The notes: a model not told the origin generated them from the letters alone. DNA of 64,000 nucleotides from Oscillatoria princeps RMCB-10 (GCA_019359235.1 JAHHHT010000003.1:306814-370813), one strand, 5' to 3'; numbered from the stretch's first letter, positions 25,318-33,878 are shown. Numbers and translations: made by a program.

Positions 25318-25481
25318 TGGCGGCTGCGATAGTGCTTGCCTGATAGAGCAGTCCTTCCCTGTCAGTTTAACGCAGTCTGGGGGATGGCGAGCAAGGGGGT
25401 GCCGGTGGTGTCGGGAAGGGTGCCGGCACGCGGGGGCGATCGCATGTCGGGGCGAGTGGGGTGCGTTGCAGTTTCTAGGTA
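25318..25481. other. Short gene-free 5' region
   Basis: The upstream region of the proline-rich gene contains a HIP1 octamer near 25437 but no clear promoter. Confidence 0.4.
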
Positions 25482-25591
25482 TAGCAGCAGTCATATTGGG
25501 CGCGGACATCAGTGACCTAGGGAAAAAGGCGTAGGGCAGGCGTCTCGCCTGCCCTCTTGATCTAATGTCCTAACCTAAGTGCATACTGCTA
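25482..25591. mobile_element. MITE-like element (TAGCAG...CTGCTA family), TA duplication
   Basis: Begins TAGCAGCAGTCATATT and ends CTAAGTGCATACTGCTA, flanked on both sides by TA. The interior carries the GGGCAGGCG / CGCCTGCCC inverted motif. 110 bp. Confidence 0.6.
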
Positions 25592-25907
25592 TATTAATAA
25601 TTCTAAACAGCAAGTAGGGTGCGTTGCGCTTTCCAGAAATTAATAATCCTAGTGCGTAACTCAAGCCGGCGCAACGCACCTGAGGGGATGACTGCCGGCT
25701 AGCGCGATCCGACAGGCGAGACGCCGGTTCTGGACAGCAAGTAGGGTGCGTTGCGCTTTCCAGGAATTAATAATCCTAGTGCGTAACTCAAGCCGGCGCA
25801 ACGCACCTGAGGGGATGACTGCCGGCTAGCGTGAGAGGACAGGCAAGACGCCTGTCCAACGTCTGGTTTTGGGTCGGAGAAAACGCCTGTCCTACGTTTG
25901 GGAGACG
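25592..25907. repeat. Two 98-bp direct copies of a GTAGGGTGCGTTGCGC repeat
   Basis: 25607-25704 and 25734-25831 are almost identical. Each contains GTAGGGTGCGTTGCGC facing CGCAACGCACCTGA. A diverged third copy lies at about 27614-27702. GACAGGCG-type repeats fill the rest to the end of the next gene. Confidence 0.75.
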
Positions 25908-27002
25908 CTACAGCCATCCCTGAACTTCTGTGGGCAACCAATCTTTCGCTTTTGCGGGGTAAGTTCCCACCTCGTAATTCACGAGGGAAGGTACGCGCCC
26001 TGCTTGCAAATCGTCAGCTACCCGCAAGGCTTCTATCGCCTCCACCGGCCCGGAAAACCAAGATAAATCTCCCCCCAATACATCGGAAAGCAACCGCAAG
26101 TATGCGGGCTGATTTACCTGGTTTAATGCACTGTAGGTGAACTCCATCTTTACGGGCTGGATCTGCATCCCCACTCCCGGCTGTTTGATGTCGAAGTGCA
26201 AGGAAATCCCTTCGTTGGGGTGGTGGCGGAACACCAACGCGGGTTGAGTCGCTGACGGGAATATGCGGCTAGCATTTGAGTGCTGTTTGAAGACAATCTC
26301 GATGCCGCAGTATTTGTCAGGTAGACCTTTGCCGGTGATAATTTTTACCGGCACTCCCTGCCAGCGGGGGTTGGGATACTCCACTGTGAAGGCGATCAAG
26401 GTCATTGTCTGGGAATTCGGGTTGTTGCATTCTTGGCGATATCCGTTATATTGCCCAAAGACTGCTTTGGGAATGTCAGTGACTCGCAGCGCCTGCGCGA
26501 CTGTTTCTTTCGCTTTTCTGATATCTTGAACGTTGAAAGAGGTTGGTAATTCTATCAGAAAGGGATAGGCAATGGCCAGCAAATGAGTTATCATGTCGGG
26601 CAGGGCACCGCCAACGGATTCGTAAAAGGCTGGGCGATCTTTTGCGGTCAGCTTTTCCAGGGCGTAGATTTTGATTTCGGCAACATTGTCTCGGTTGAAT
26701 AACTGTTCAAAGGGGGTTGATAGACGGAAGGCCAATATATTTTGCAGGGTTTCCTTGAGGAGGAAGTGCTCCACAAACGCTACCTGGCTTTCCTTGCCCT
26801 GCTGTTGCAGCAGTTCCAAAAATTTTTGCCCTTGGGCCAGGGTTGGGGCCAGGGGTTTTTCTGTGACCACAATGCTTATTGAATCCAGCAATCCTGCAGT
26901 TGACAACCCTGTGAGGGCGCTGGGGTAGCATTCGGGGGGGAGCGAAAGATACACCGCTGTCTTGTCTGTGCCGATTAATTTACGCAGCTGATCGTAGCTC
27001 AT
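25908..27002 (-). CDS. Glucose-6-phosphate dehydrogenase-like protein, C-terminal part (364 aa)
   Basis: Matches the G6PDH C-terminal domain: GVPVKIITGKGLPDKYCGIE, HHPNEGISLHF and AYLRLLSDVLGGDLSWFSGP. The catalytic signature that is normally RIDHYLGKE appears here as FVEHFLLKE, so the Arg, Asp, Tyr and Gly positions are changed while the His and Lys-Glu remain. The N-terminal nucleotide-binding part is encoded in another frame (26980-27276), overlapping by 23 bp at AATGAGC. Either a frameshift in a decaying paralogue or a coupled two-piece protein. Together about 450 residues against about 510 for true Zwf. No opcA or tal neighbour, so probably not the functional zwf. Confidence 0.75.
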   Translation of the reverse strand: MSYDQLRKLIGTDKTAVYLSLPPECYPSALTGLSTAGLLDSISIVVTEKPLAPTLAQGQKFLELLQQQGKESQVAFVEHFLLKETLQNILAFRLSTPFEQLFNRDNVAEIKIYALEKLTAKDRPAFYESVGGALPDMITHLLAIAYPFLIELPTSFNVQDIRKAKETVAQALRVTDIPKAVFGQYNGYRQECNNPNSQTMTLIAFTVEYPNPRWQGVPVKIITGKGLPDKYCGIEIVFKQHSNASRIFPSATQPALVFRHHPNEGISLHFDIKQPGVGMQIQPVKMEFTYSALNQVNQPAYLRLLSDVLGGDLSWFSGPVEAIEALRVADDLQAGRVPSLVNYEVGTYPAKAKDWLPTEVQGWL

Positions 27003-27276
27003 TAGTAGTAGCCTCCAAGTCCAAACGAAGGTAGACGATGTTCTGGGAAAATTGAATCCAATCTTGTTCCACGCCTTGAGGTGCGGAGTTTTTCTGCTTC
27101 ATGGCAGCAAGGATATGGCTGCAATAAGTTTCGGTTGACCAATCGTCCAGTCCCAAGGCTATAATCTGGAAGTCTGGGGGAAGTTTTCCCAGCCGCCATA
27201 TCTGGTATAATGCGGGAATGAGCTGGCGTGCGGAAAGGTCGCCGGTGGAGCCATAAAGAACAAATTTACTGACCAT
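26980..27276 (-). CDS. Glucose-6-phosphate dehydrogenase-like protein, N-terminal part (98 aa)
   Basis: Carries the Rossmann nucleotide-binding start VLYGSTGDLSARQLIPALYQ, equivalent to GASGDLTxRKLxPAL of G6PDH. The frame ends at 26980, while the rest of the homology continues in the -1 frame from ATG 27002. ATG 27276 has no strong ribosome-binding site. Best read as the 5' part of a split or frameshifted zwf-like gene. Confidence 0.7.
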   Translation of the reverse strand: MVSKFVLYGSTGDLSARQLIPALYQIWRLGKLPPDFQIIALGLDDWSTETYCSHILAAMKQKNSAPQGVEQDWIQFSQNIVYLRLDLEATTNELRSAA

Positions 27277-27727
27277 ACGGGTTTAGGTTTGGGAATTCTG
27301 TCGGAACCTTTATGTTTTCTAGCTTAGTGAACTGCTGCGGGTTTGTCGAGCGAATTAGGTGGAAGAAGGTAGAGGGGGCAAAAAACCTCGCTTTTCTCTG
27401 ATGTTGGGCTTGGACTTGTGTAGGGGTGAAGCATTGGCGCGGGTATCTTTATGACTGCGCCCGAAATTTCGCTTCGCCAATGCTTCACCCTCTTTACTTC
27501 CGAACGAGAATCCCCCCCTAACCGGGGCGGAAGGGCCCGCCCCTACAAAAAGGGGGGGAATTCTCAAAGCCCCCCTTTTTAAGGGGGGTTTGGGGGGATC
27601 TGGATGCTTAGGAAGTAGGGTGCGTTGCACCTTTTAGGATTTAATAATTATAGGGCGTAACAGAAGCCGGTGCAACGCACCTGACGGGATGACTGCCGTC
27701 AAGTAGGGGACATTTGAAAACTGCTAT

Positions 27728-27816
27728 CAGGACTTACGCATCGACCTTAATTGTGTGGTGGGTTACGAACCGCGCGTCCCCCACCCTACAGATAGAGGCT
27801 TTGCGTAAGTCCTGCA
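27728..27816. mobile_element. MITE-like element (CAGGACTTACGCA family), CTAT duplication
   Basis: 13-bp perfect terminal inverted repeats CAGGACTTACGCA (27728-27740) and TGCGTAAGTCCTG (27802-27814). CTAT flanks both sides (27724-27727 and 27817-27820). It is an inverted relative of the copy at 45025-45110. Confidence 0.75.
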
Positions 27817-27852
27817 CTATAATGCAAGCAGTTTCCGAACGCCGCTGTCTCG

Positions 27853-28116
27853 TCACAAACCGCGCTGACGCGACAGCAAGGAACGGTTATCATCTTTCTG
27901 GCTTGCAACGCCAGCTAACGGACTTTTATATGCCTGATTGCGGCTATCGGGGGGAACAGGCGAGGGGCAAGGATAGCAACAATCAGCAGCCACTTCGATG
28001 AGCCGTCCGGCTGCAGTGCTTGGTGCTGCCGGCGGGAAAATTTTGGGACTGGAGAACCCATTGGCTGCCCAAATGATGGCGATCCAGATTTGTAAAATAG
28101 AAAAAATGCGTTTCAT
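27853..28116 (-). CDS. Possible small secreted or membrane protein, 87 aa
   Basis: ATG 28116 with GGGAGA about 8 nt upstream opens MKRIFSILQIWIAIIWAANG, which looks like a signal or anchor sequence. The remainder is Pro/Ser-rich with CC and C residues and runs toward the MITE, with no recognisable domain. Could be spurious. Confidence 0.25.
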   Translation of the reverse strand: MKRIFSILQIWIAIIWAANGFSSPKIFPPAAPSTAAGRLIEVAADCCYPCPSPVPPDSRNQAYKSPLAGVASQKDDNRSLLSRQRGL

Positions 28117-28388
28117 TGCTGCTTTCTCCCGTTGTTGAGTGAAGAAAAGTGAGGGTATCTGTTGGCTGTGCTGAACGAGGCGAAGGAGTCCTGCCTTTGA
28201 GAGGCTTTTGCCGCCGTCCCGTTGGCTTGCTTAACTCTACGCTTGCACACATTTTTTGGAGTGTAAATGGAGAGAGGTTGCTATTGCTGTCAGGAAGTAG
28301 AAGCGACTAGAAAGTGGTGGGCTGAGATGGCAATTTGTAGATTCAGGGGGAAGTTTGTGGAGCCAGGTAGAAGTTGGTAGAACCGGGC

Positions 28389-28417
28389 TTGACGAGCCGG
28401 ATTAACCTGTCTATAAT
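28389..28417 (+). promoter_or_regulatory. Consensus sigma70-type promoter of the DUF4384-CHAT cluster
   Basis: TTGACG (28389-28394), a 17-bp spacer and TATAAT (28412-28417). Predicted start near 28424, giving a leader of about 24 nt with AGAGGG 7 nt before the ATG at 28448. The best promoter match in the window. Confidence 0.75.
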
Positions 28418-28447
28418 GGGCGTAACGTTACACGAGAGGGCAAATTT

Positions 28448-29269
28448 ATGCCTTTGCCAAGATATAAAGACGTGGAGCAGGAGTTCCTGAACGCAATGGC
28501 GGACGAATGGGGCTTCAAGGACAGGTGCAAGCTGGCATTTGTGAAGCGCTTCCACACCGCCAATGACAACTTAGAGAATCAGCCACTCGCTGAAGATTTA
28601 GAAAAGCAGCTGAAAGAGGACTCGAAGGATGTTGGCCAAACCCTGCGCGACTACTTGAGGCGGATATATAGGAAGCTGGAGGCTGAGGGCTGTCCCTCTC
28701 AGGGGGTAACAAAAGATAAATTGGACATAGCCCGACCTTGGCTGCGGGAAACTATCTATCCGAAATGGTTAAAGCAATATCTCTGGGAGCAACTGCAGCG
28801 CAAGGGAAGGCCCACGAATCAAATGGGGCCGGTGCTAGTGGAAGTGCCCACCTTGGGGATGCTGCCTGCTAACTCTTACCGGCACAAAGTGCCGAAGGAC
28901 AGTGACATTGTATTTAAGGTGAATCTTGACAGTCCCGGCCATTTGATGCTATTAGAGAGAGGTCCGGGTGGGGCGATGTACTGCTTGTGTCCCTCGCAAT
29001 ATGCCCCCAAGTCGCGCTTCCAACAACCAGGAGAGGCGGTTTTGCCACAAGACGGTGCGCCTGCTCCATCTTTTGCTCCAGATGTGGTGGGGCGCGAGCA
29101 GATAGTGGCCATCATCACGCAAGAGGAGCCGGCTTTGCAATGGCTGGAACAAAGTCGCCGGGAAGCCCTGGAACTTGATAAAGGCCATCTGCAAGAACTG
29201 CTAGAATACCTGGAAGGCACGCCCAAGTCTCAAGTGCTCTATATGCAATACGAGGTGACGGCGAGTTAG
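28448..29269 (+). CDS. DUF4384 domain protein, 273 aa
   Basis: The N-terminal about 120 residues are charged and helical (KYxDVEQEFLNAMADEWGF start). The C-terminal half carries the DUF4384-like pattern GMLPANSYRHKVPKDSDIVF, then VNLDSPGHLMLLERGPGG and CLCPSQYAP. DUF4384 is often found C-terminal to caspase-like or kinase domains in cyanobacteria. Here it is a separate protein directly before a TPR-CHAT protease. With a shared strong promoter and only 144 bp between the genes, it may be a partner, substrate or regulator of that protease (inference). Confidence 0.8.
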   Translation: MPLPRYKDVEQEFLNAMADEWGFKDRCKLAFVKRFHTANDNLENQPLAEDLEKQLKEDSKDVGQTLRDYLRRIYRKLEAEGCPSQGVTKDKLDIARPWLRETIYPKWLKQYLWEQLQRKGRPTNQMGPVLVEVPTLGMLPANSYRHKVPKDSDIVFKVNLDSPGHLMLLERGPGGAMYCLCPSQYAPKSRFQQPGEAVLPQDGAPAPSFAPDVVGREQIVAIITQEEPALQWLEQSRREALELDKGHLQELLEYLEGTPKSQVLYMQYEVTAS

Positions 29270-29295
29270 TAACGCCATCTGTGGCGTGTCATCCC

Positions 29296-29325
29296 TGTAG
29301 AGACGCCATCTGCCGCGTCTCTACA
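29296..29325 (+). terminator. Intercistronic hairpin between DUF4384 and CHAT genes
   Basis: TGTAGAGACGC and GCGTCTCTACA form a perfect 11-bp stem with an 8-nt loop and no U-run. It could attenuate or stabilise the transcript, or simply be an interspersed repeat. Confidence 0.4.
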
Positions 29326-29413
29326 AACAGGACTATTAGTCCAGAAATCCTTTTCCGGGGGGATTTCGCGGACGGGGATATCGGTTTCTTTTTATATCAG
29401 GAGAACCTCAGAA

Positions 29414-32400
29414 ATGGACGAACAGCGCATCAAAGCCTATCTGAATTTGATTGTAGAACTGCTGAGTTGCCCCCAGGGAGAGGAACCAGAGATTTTGCGG
29501 GCTAATTCACAGCTAATAGATAAAGGACTGGTAGAGGTGATGGAATTGGTAGCCGCCGATATGGCAAAGGCGGGCGAACCGAATGCTGAGTGGTTGCAAA
29601 GCTTGGCGGCTCAATTGGCAGAGGGAATGGCGCAATGGAAACAGATCAACAAACAGGCTCTTGAACTGTATGGCGAGGGAAAGTTTGAAAAGGCAGTAAT
29701 TTTAGCCGAGCAAGCTTTAGAGTTAGCATTATCGCTATACATGGACGACCACCCCAATGTCGCCTCTAGCCTCAACAATTTGGCAGCACTCTACAATTCT
29801 CAAGGGCGCAACGAGAAAGCAGAACCGCTGTATGAGGAAGCTTTGGCGATGATTGAGCGCCTGTTTAAAAGCGACCACCCCCATGTCGCCTCTATCCTCA
29901 ACAATTTGGCAGAACTCTACCGTTCCCAGGGGCGCTACGAGAAAGCGGAACCGCTGTATGAGAAAGCTTTAGCGATGATTAAGCGCCTGTTTAAAAGCGA
30001 CCACCCCCATGTCGCCTCTAGCCTCAACAATTTGGCAGAACTCTACGATTCCCAGGGGCGCTACGAGAAAGCAGAACCGCTCTATGAAGACGCTTTGGCG
30101 ATGAGAAAGCGCCTGTTTAAAGGCGACCACTCCCATGTCGCCACAAGCCTCAACAATTTGGCAGAACTCTACCGTTACCAGGGGCGCTACGAGAAAGCGG
30201 AACCGCTCTATGAAGACGCTTTGGCGATGAGAAAGCGCCTGTTTAAAGGTGACCAACCCGATGTCGCCACTAGCCTCAACAATTTGGCAGCACTCTACCG
30301 TTCCCAGGGGCTCTACGAGAAAGCGGAACCGCTCTATGAAGACGCTTTGGCGATGAGAAAGCGCCTGTTTAAAGGCGACCACCCCGATGTCGCCTCTAGC
30401 CTCAACAATTTGGCAGCACTCTACCGTTCCCAGGGGCGGAAGGAGAAAGCAGAACCGCTCTATGAAGACGCTTTGGCGATGTTTAAGCGCCTGTTTAAAG
30501 GTGACCAACCCGATGTCGCCACTAGCCTCAACAATTTGGCAGCACTCTACCGTTCCCAGGGGCGCTACGAGAAAGCGGAACCGCTCTATGAAGACGCTTT
30601 AGCGATGAGAAAGCGCCTGTTTAAAGGCGACCACCCCCATGTCGCCACTAGCCTCAACAATTTGGCAGCACTCTACGATTCCCAGGGGCGCTACGAGAAA
30701 GCGGAACCGCTCTATGAAGACGCTTTGGCGATGATAAAGCGCCTGTTTAAAGGCGACCACCCCGATGTCGCCTCTAGCCTCAACAATTTGGCAGGATTAC
30801 TGGCGGAGACAAATCGCCCCGCTGAGGCGCTGGCACGAATGAAACAAGCAGCTGAAGTCGAGGATAAGATGATTCGCCGCGTGTTTTCCTTCAGTTCAGA
30901 AAGCGACCGGCTTGCCTATCTCGAAACCATCAAAGGTAATTATTGGGGGCTGCTCTCCCTCGTCTGGAAATACCTCCACAACTCACCCGAAGCCGTGCGA
31001 ACAGCCCTAGATGTGGTGCTCAAACGCAAAGCCCTCACCGCCTCCGCTTGGGCGGCGCTATCCGAGGCGCTTTTCAGCGGGCGCTACCCCCACCTGGCGG
31101 AAGAATTCCAGAAATGGCGCTCCTTAAATACCGAGATTGTTCACCTCACCTATTCTCCCCCCCTCCCCGATCCGAGCCTGACTTGGGAACAGTTGAACGC
31201 CGAAAAAGCCGCCCACCGGCACCGCCTCTCCGAGTTGCAAAAAGAGTCTGATAATTTGGAAAAGCTGCTCGCCTCCCAAGTTCCCGAAATCCAGCTGCAA
31301 GAGCAACCAACTGATCGCCGCGCCGTGGCGCTGGAATTGCCGGAAGGTTCCGCCTTGGTGGAGTTTGTCCGCTTTGATGTCTTTGATTTCACCGCCCCTA
31401 AAGGAGATAAATGGCAACCGGCTCGTTATCTAGCCTTTGTCTTGCCTTCCCAACAGCCCGACTCCGTGGAGATGATAGACTTAGGGGAAGCCGAACCCAT
31501 CGACCGGCTGATTAAGGTGTTTCGGGAGGCGTCTGTCAAACCTTCCGGGAATTCCCTGGAAATGACACCCAAGAAGAATGCCAGTCAAAACAAGCCGGCG
31601 AATGGAACGGAACTGCGGGATTTGATTTGCCAACCCATCCGCGATATAATAGGAGAACACCGGCACTGGCTAATTGCCCCCGATGGCGCTTTGAACCTAC
31701 TGCCATTTCAGATATTGCCGATTGACGGCACAGGAAAGCGGCTGCTGATGGATGAATACACCCTGACTTACCTCAGCGTCGGGCGCGATATCCTGCGCTC
31801 CAAAGTTCAGCCCAACCGCCCCGCCTCCGCACCGCTGATTATAGCCGATCCCGATTTTAATTTAGTATTAGAATCTCGTAACCAGAGCGACCACGGGGGG
31901 TCGCCCCTACAGCTTGGTAACGCCGCCACCTTGGAACCAAAATCCCTGTCGGGCGTTGCCGAATTGCTCAGCACCCTCGACGGCATATTTTTTACCCCCG
32001 CCCCCGGTACGGGCTATCTGGGAGAAAGCGTTGCCAAAAAGCTGGGAGTCAAACCCTACCTGCAACAGGAAGCCCTGGAATCTCACCTGACAAGCGGCAA
32101 ATGTCCCCGCATCCTGCTGATTGCCACTCACGGCTATTTCGCTCCAAAGAAAGAGTCTTGGAAGTTAATTGTAGATTTGCTGAACTGCCCCAGCGGTGAG
32201 GAACGGGATATCTTAGAAAAAAACCAGGCGCTGGTGGATGAGGAATTGCTGGCGCTGATGGAAAAGGTTGCAACTTGGCAGGCGGAAAATGGCGAACAGG
32301 ATGCCGCCAATTGGTTGCGAAATTTCGCGCCGCAAGTGCGGGAGATGATGGAAAAGCCGCAAGATACCCCCCACCCCCCCCTTAAAAAGGGGGGGCGATT

Positions 32401-33022
32401 AACTCCGCCCTTTTCAGGGGGTGCGGAGGGGGATATCTTCGATCGCTTGTCAGCATCCAAAGTGGAAAACCCGATGATGCGTTCGGGAGTCGCCCTCGCG
32501 GGAGCGAACACATGGGCATTCGGGGGCGAACTTCCAAAAGAAGCGGGAAAAGGGATTGTCTTCGCCCAAGATGTGACAGCCATCGACTTGTGGGCGAACG
32601 AACTGACTATCCTTTCCGCCTGCGAAACCGGCATCGGCGACATCAAAACCGGCGAGGGAGTTTTTGGGTTGCGCCGCGCCTTTGCCTTAGCCGGTTCCAA
32701 GACACTGGTGATGAGTTTGTGGTCAGTTCCAGACAAGGCAACTGCCCTGCTGATGGATCGTTTTATTAACAACTTGCAGCGCGGTTTGGGGCGTGGCGAT
32801 GCCTTACAGGATGCCCAGAATTATATTCGCACAATTACCGTGGGAGACTTGCGGAAGTCTAAAGCCGGTCGTCAGGTGCTGATAGAATTGCAGGAGTACG
32901 GGAAATTGAGTCAGGAAGTTGTCGCGAATCAGCCCGATTTCACCCCGCTGGCGCACCCGTTTTACTGGGGCGCTTGGATTTGTCAGGGAGACACCACCGG
33001 CTTTGAATTGGGGATTGATTGA
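29414..33022 (+). CDS. TPR-CHAT protease, 1202 aa
   Basis: Residues 9-75 form a helical domain starting LIVELLSCPQGEEPEIL. Kinesin-light-chain-like TPRs follow: eight near-identical 42-residue units (LNNLAALYRSQGRYEKAEPLY) at about 115-450 plus flanking degenerate ones. A helical linker leads to a C-terminal CHAT caspase-like protease with His906 (LIATHGYF) and Cys1070 (LSACETG), ending HPFYWGAWICQGDT. Between the two catalytic residues, at about 916-980, sits a second copy of the N-terminal domain (LIVDLLNCPSGEERDIL), followed by an in-frame palindromic repeat insert (about 983-1010). ATG 29414 has AGGAG 10 nt upstream. Likely a regulated effector protease; the target is unknown. Confidence 0.9.
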   Translation: MDEQRIKAYLNLIVELLSCPQGEEPEILRANSQLIDKGLVEVMELVAADMAKAGEPNAEWLQSLAAQLAEGMAQWKQINKQALELYGEGKFEKAVILAEQALELALSLYMDDHPNVASSLNNLAALYNSQGRNEKAEPLYEEALAMIERLFKSDHPHVASILNNLAELYRSQGRYEKAEPLYEKALAMIKRLFKSDHPHVASSLNNLAELYDSQGRYEKAEPLYEDALAMRKRLFKGDHSHVATSLNNLAELYRYQGRYEKAEPLYEDALAMRKRLFKGDQPDVATSLNNLAALYRSQGLYEKAEPLYEDALAMRKRLFKGDHPDVASSLNNLAALYRSQGRKEKAEPLYEDALAMFKRLFKGDQPDVATSLNNLAALYRSQGRYEKAEPLYEDALAMRKRLFKGDHPHVATSLNNLAALYDSQGRYEKAEPLYEDALAMIKRLFKGDHPDVASSLNNLAGLLAETNRPAEALARMKQAAEVEDKMIRRVFSFSSESDRLAYLETIKGNYWGLLSLVWKYLHNSPEAVRTALDVVLKRKALTASAWAALSEALFSGRYPHLAEEFQKWRSLNTEIVHLTYSPPLPDPSLTWEQLNAEKAAHRHRLSELQKESDNLEKLLASQVPEIQLQEQPTDRRAVALELPEGSALVEFVRFDVFDFTAPKGDKWQPARYLAFVLPSQQPDSVEMIDLGEAEPIDRLIKVFREASVKPSGNSLEMTPKKNASQNKPANGTELRDLICQPIRDIIGEHRHWLIAPDGALNLLPFQILPIDGTGKRLLMDEYTLTYLSVGRDILRSKVQPNRPASAPLIIADPDFNLVLESRNQSDHGGSPLQLGNAATLEPKSLSGVAELLSTLDGIFFTPAPGTGYLGESVAKKLGVKPYLQQEALESHLTSGKCPRILLIATHGYFAPKKESWKLIVDLLNCPSGEERDILEKNQALVDEELLALMEKVATWQAENGEQDAANWLRNFAPQVREMMEKPQDTPHPPLKKGGRLTPPFSGGAEGDIFDRLSASKVENPMMRSGVALAGANTWAFGGELPKEAGKGIVFAQDVTAIDLWANELTILSACETGIGDIKTGEGVFGLRRAFALAGSKTLVMSLWSVPDKATALLMDRFINNLQRGLGRGDALQDAQNYIRTITVGDLRKSKAGRQVLIELQEYGKLSQEVVANQPDFTPLAHPFYWGAWICQGDTTGFELGID

Positions 33023-33142
33023 ACATTCCCGGCGAGGTGGGGTGCGTTCGGCGAAGCGCGATTTTTCCCCAAGTGGGAGAGAGTTCTTGTGCGTAACGCA
33101 CCCTACAAATGCTTGGAGTTTTCAAGGAATACCACCGGCTTT
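33023..33142. repeat. Repeat between CHAT gene and MITE
   Basis: A GGGGTGCGTTCGGC...GCGTAACGCACCCTAC element (about 33040-33105). The phrase CACCGGCTTTGAATTGGGGA at the CHAT 3' end is echoed at 33267 onward, suggesting a duplicated segment around the inserted repeats. Confidence 0.5.
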
Positions 33143-33266
33143 GGCGTCGCACATCGCGTCGGATGAACCCCACCCCCCAACCCCCTCCCCGCAAGCGGGG
33201 AGGGGGAGTAAGAGAGGGTTTTAGATAAGTGCAAAAAGTTCAATCATCCTTCTACTGTGCAACGCC
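33143..33266. mobile_element. MITE (GGCGTTGCACA family) with 8-bp target duplication
   Basis: Ends GGCGTCGCACA (33143-33153) and TGTGCAACGCC (33256-33266) are inverted repeats with one mismatch. Flanks CCGGCTTT and CCAGCTTT match at 7 of 8 positions. The 124-bp interior, with a C-rich/G-rich hairpin, is nearly identical in reverse orientation to the copy at 43485-43607. Confidence 0.8.
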
Positions 33267-33277
33267 CCAGCTTTGAC

Positions 33278-33643
33278 TTAGGGATTGATTGCCACAACAT
33301 TCCCAGCCTCATCGATCCGAACTACAGCGCCAGCCGGCAGCGATGCTACCACAGCACTCACTTGTTTCATCAAAGGGACGAGACGATCCGGTCGAGTGCT
33401 GCTTGAATCCAACACTACAATTATAATACCACGGTTTGCCAAATTTTGCTGGTAGGGCAGATTTTTATCCGCCGTAATAAAAACATCGAAGGGATGACTC
33501 TCGGCTAAATCAATAATTTCTCGGTCTTTTAAACCTCTCCATCCCATATCGCAGACATTGCTGACCGAATGACCGGCATCTATCAGTGGCTGTTTCAGCT
33601 TTTTGCTCAAGAGATTTTCATCGAGGAGTATAAGCATTTGCAT
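33278..33643 (-). CDS. DUF5615 family PIN-like toxin, 121 aa
   Basis: Starts MQMLILLDENLLSKKLKQPL with the first acidic pair of the PIN-like fold. DREIIDLAESHPFDVFITAD and a downstream strand ADKNLPYQQNL complete the family pattern (ITADKDL). Full-length. ATG 33643 has AGGAG just upstream. It overlaps the DUF433 gene by 26 bp, as expected for a coupled toxin-antitoxin operon. Predicted ribonuclease (family inference). Confidence 0.85.
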   Translation of the reverse strand: MQMLILLDENLLSKKLKQPLIDAGHSVSNVCDMGWRGLKDREIIDLAESHPFDVFITADKNLPYQQNLANRGIIIVVLDSSSTRPDRLVPLMKQVSAVVASLPAGAVVRIDEAGNVVAINP

Positions 33644-33878
33644 TGCGCTCCTGAGAAATCATCAACTTAGCCACCTGTTCTAGCACTTGAATCGCCGGCG
33701 TTTCTAGGTGGGGGAAATCATTGATAAACTCGGCTAGACCTTCTTCTCCCTCCAAGTAGTCGAAAAAAGTCTGTAAGGGCACGCGGGTGCCGGCAAATAC
33801 ATAGGCACCGCTCATAATTTCTGGATCGGAGTGAATAATTCCTCTGCTTTGCAGGACTTCCTCAAGTTTCACCGGCAT
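33618..33878 (-). CDS. DUF433 family antitoxin, 86 aa
   Basis: IIHSDPEIMSGAYVFAGTRV is the DUF433 signature, followed by PLQTFFDYLEGEEGLAEFI. ATG 33878 (MPVKLEEVLQ) is chosen; an in-frame start at 33914 lies in less conserved sequence. Intact partner of the DUF5615 toxin, in contrast to the broken pair at 17.7-18.2 kb. Confidence 0.85.
   Translation of the reverse strand: MPVKLEEVLQSRGIIHSDPEIMSGAYVFAGTRVPLQTFFDYLEGEEGLAEFINDFPHLETPAIQVLEQVAKLMISQERNANAYTPR

Larger units (their letters stand above)
27277..28388. repeat. Repeat-dense gene-poor stretch
   Basis: Successive elements are a GC-rich hairpin cluster with GGGGCGGAAGGGCCCGCCCC and C6/G6 palindromes (27500-27600), a GTAGGGTGCGTTGC element (27614-27702), and the MITE at 27728-27816. 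One weakly supported small frame is listed separately (27853-28116). Confidence 0.55.

Noticed and set aside
29414..33022. TPR-CHAT as part of a type III-E CRISPR (craspase) system
   Set aside because: No CRISPR array or fused Cas7 effector is nearby; the TPR type is kinesin-light-chain-like.
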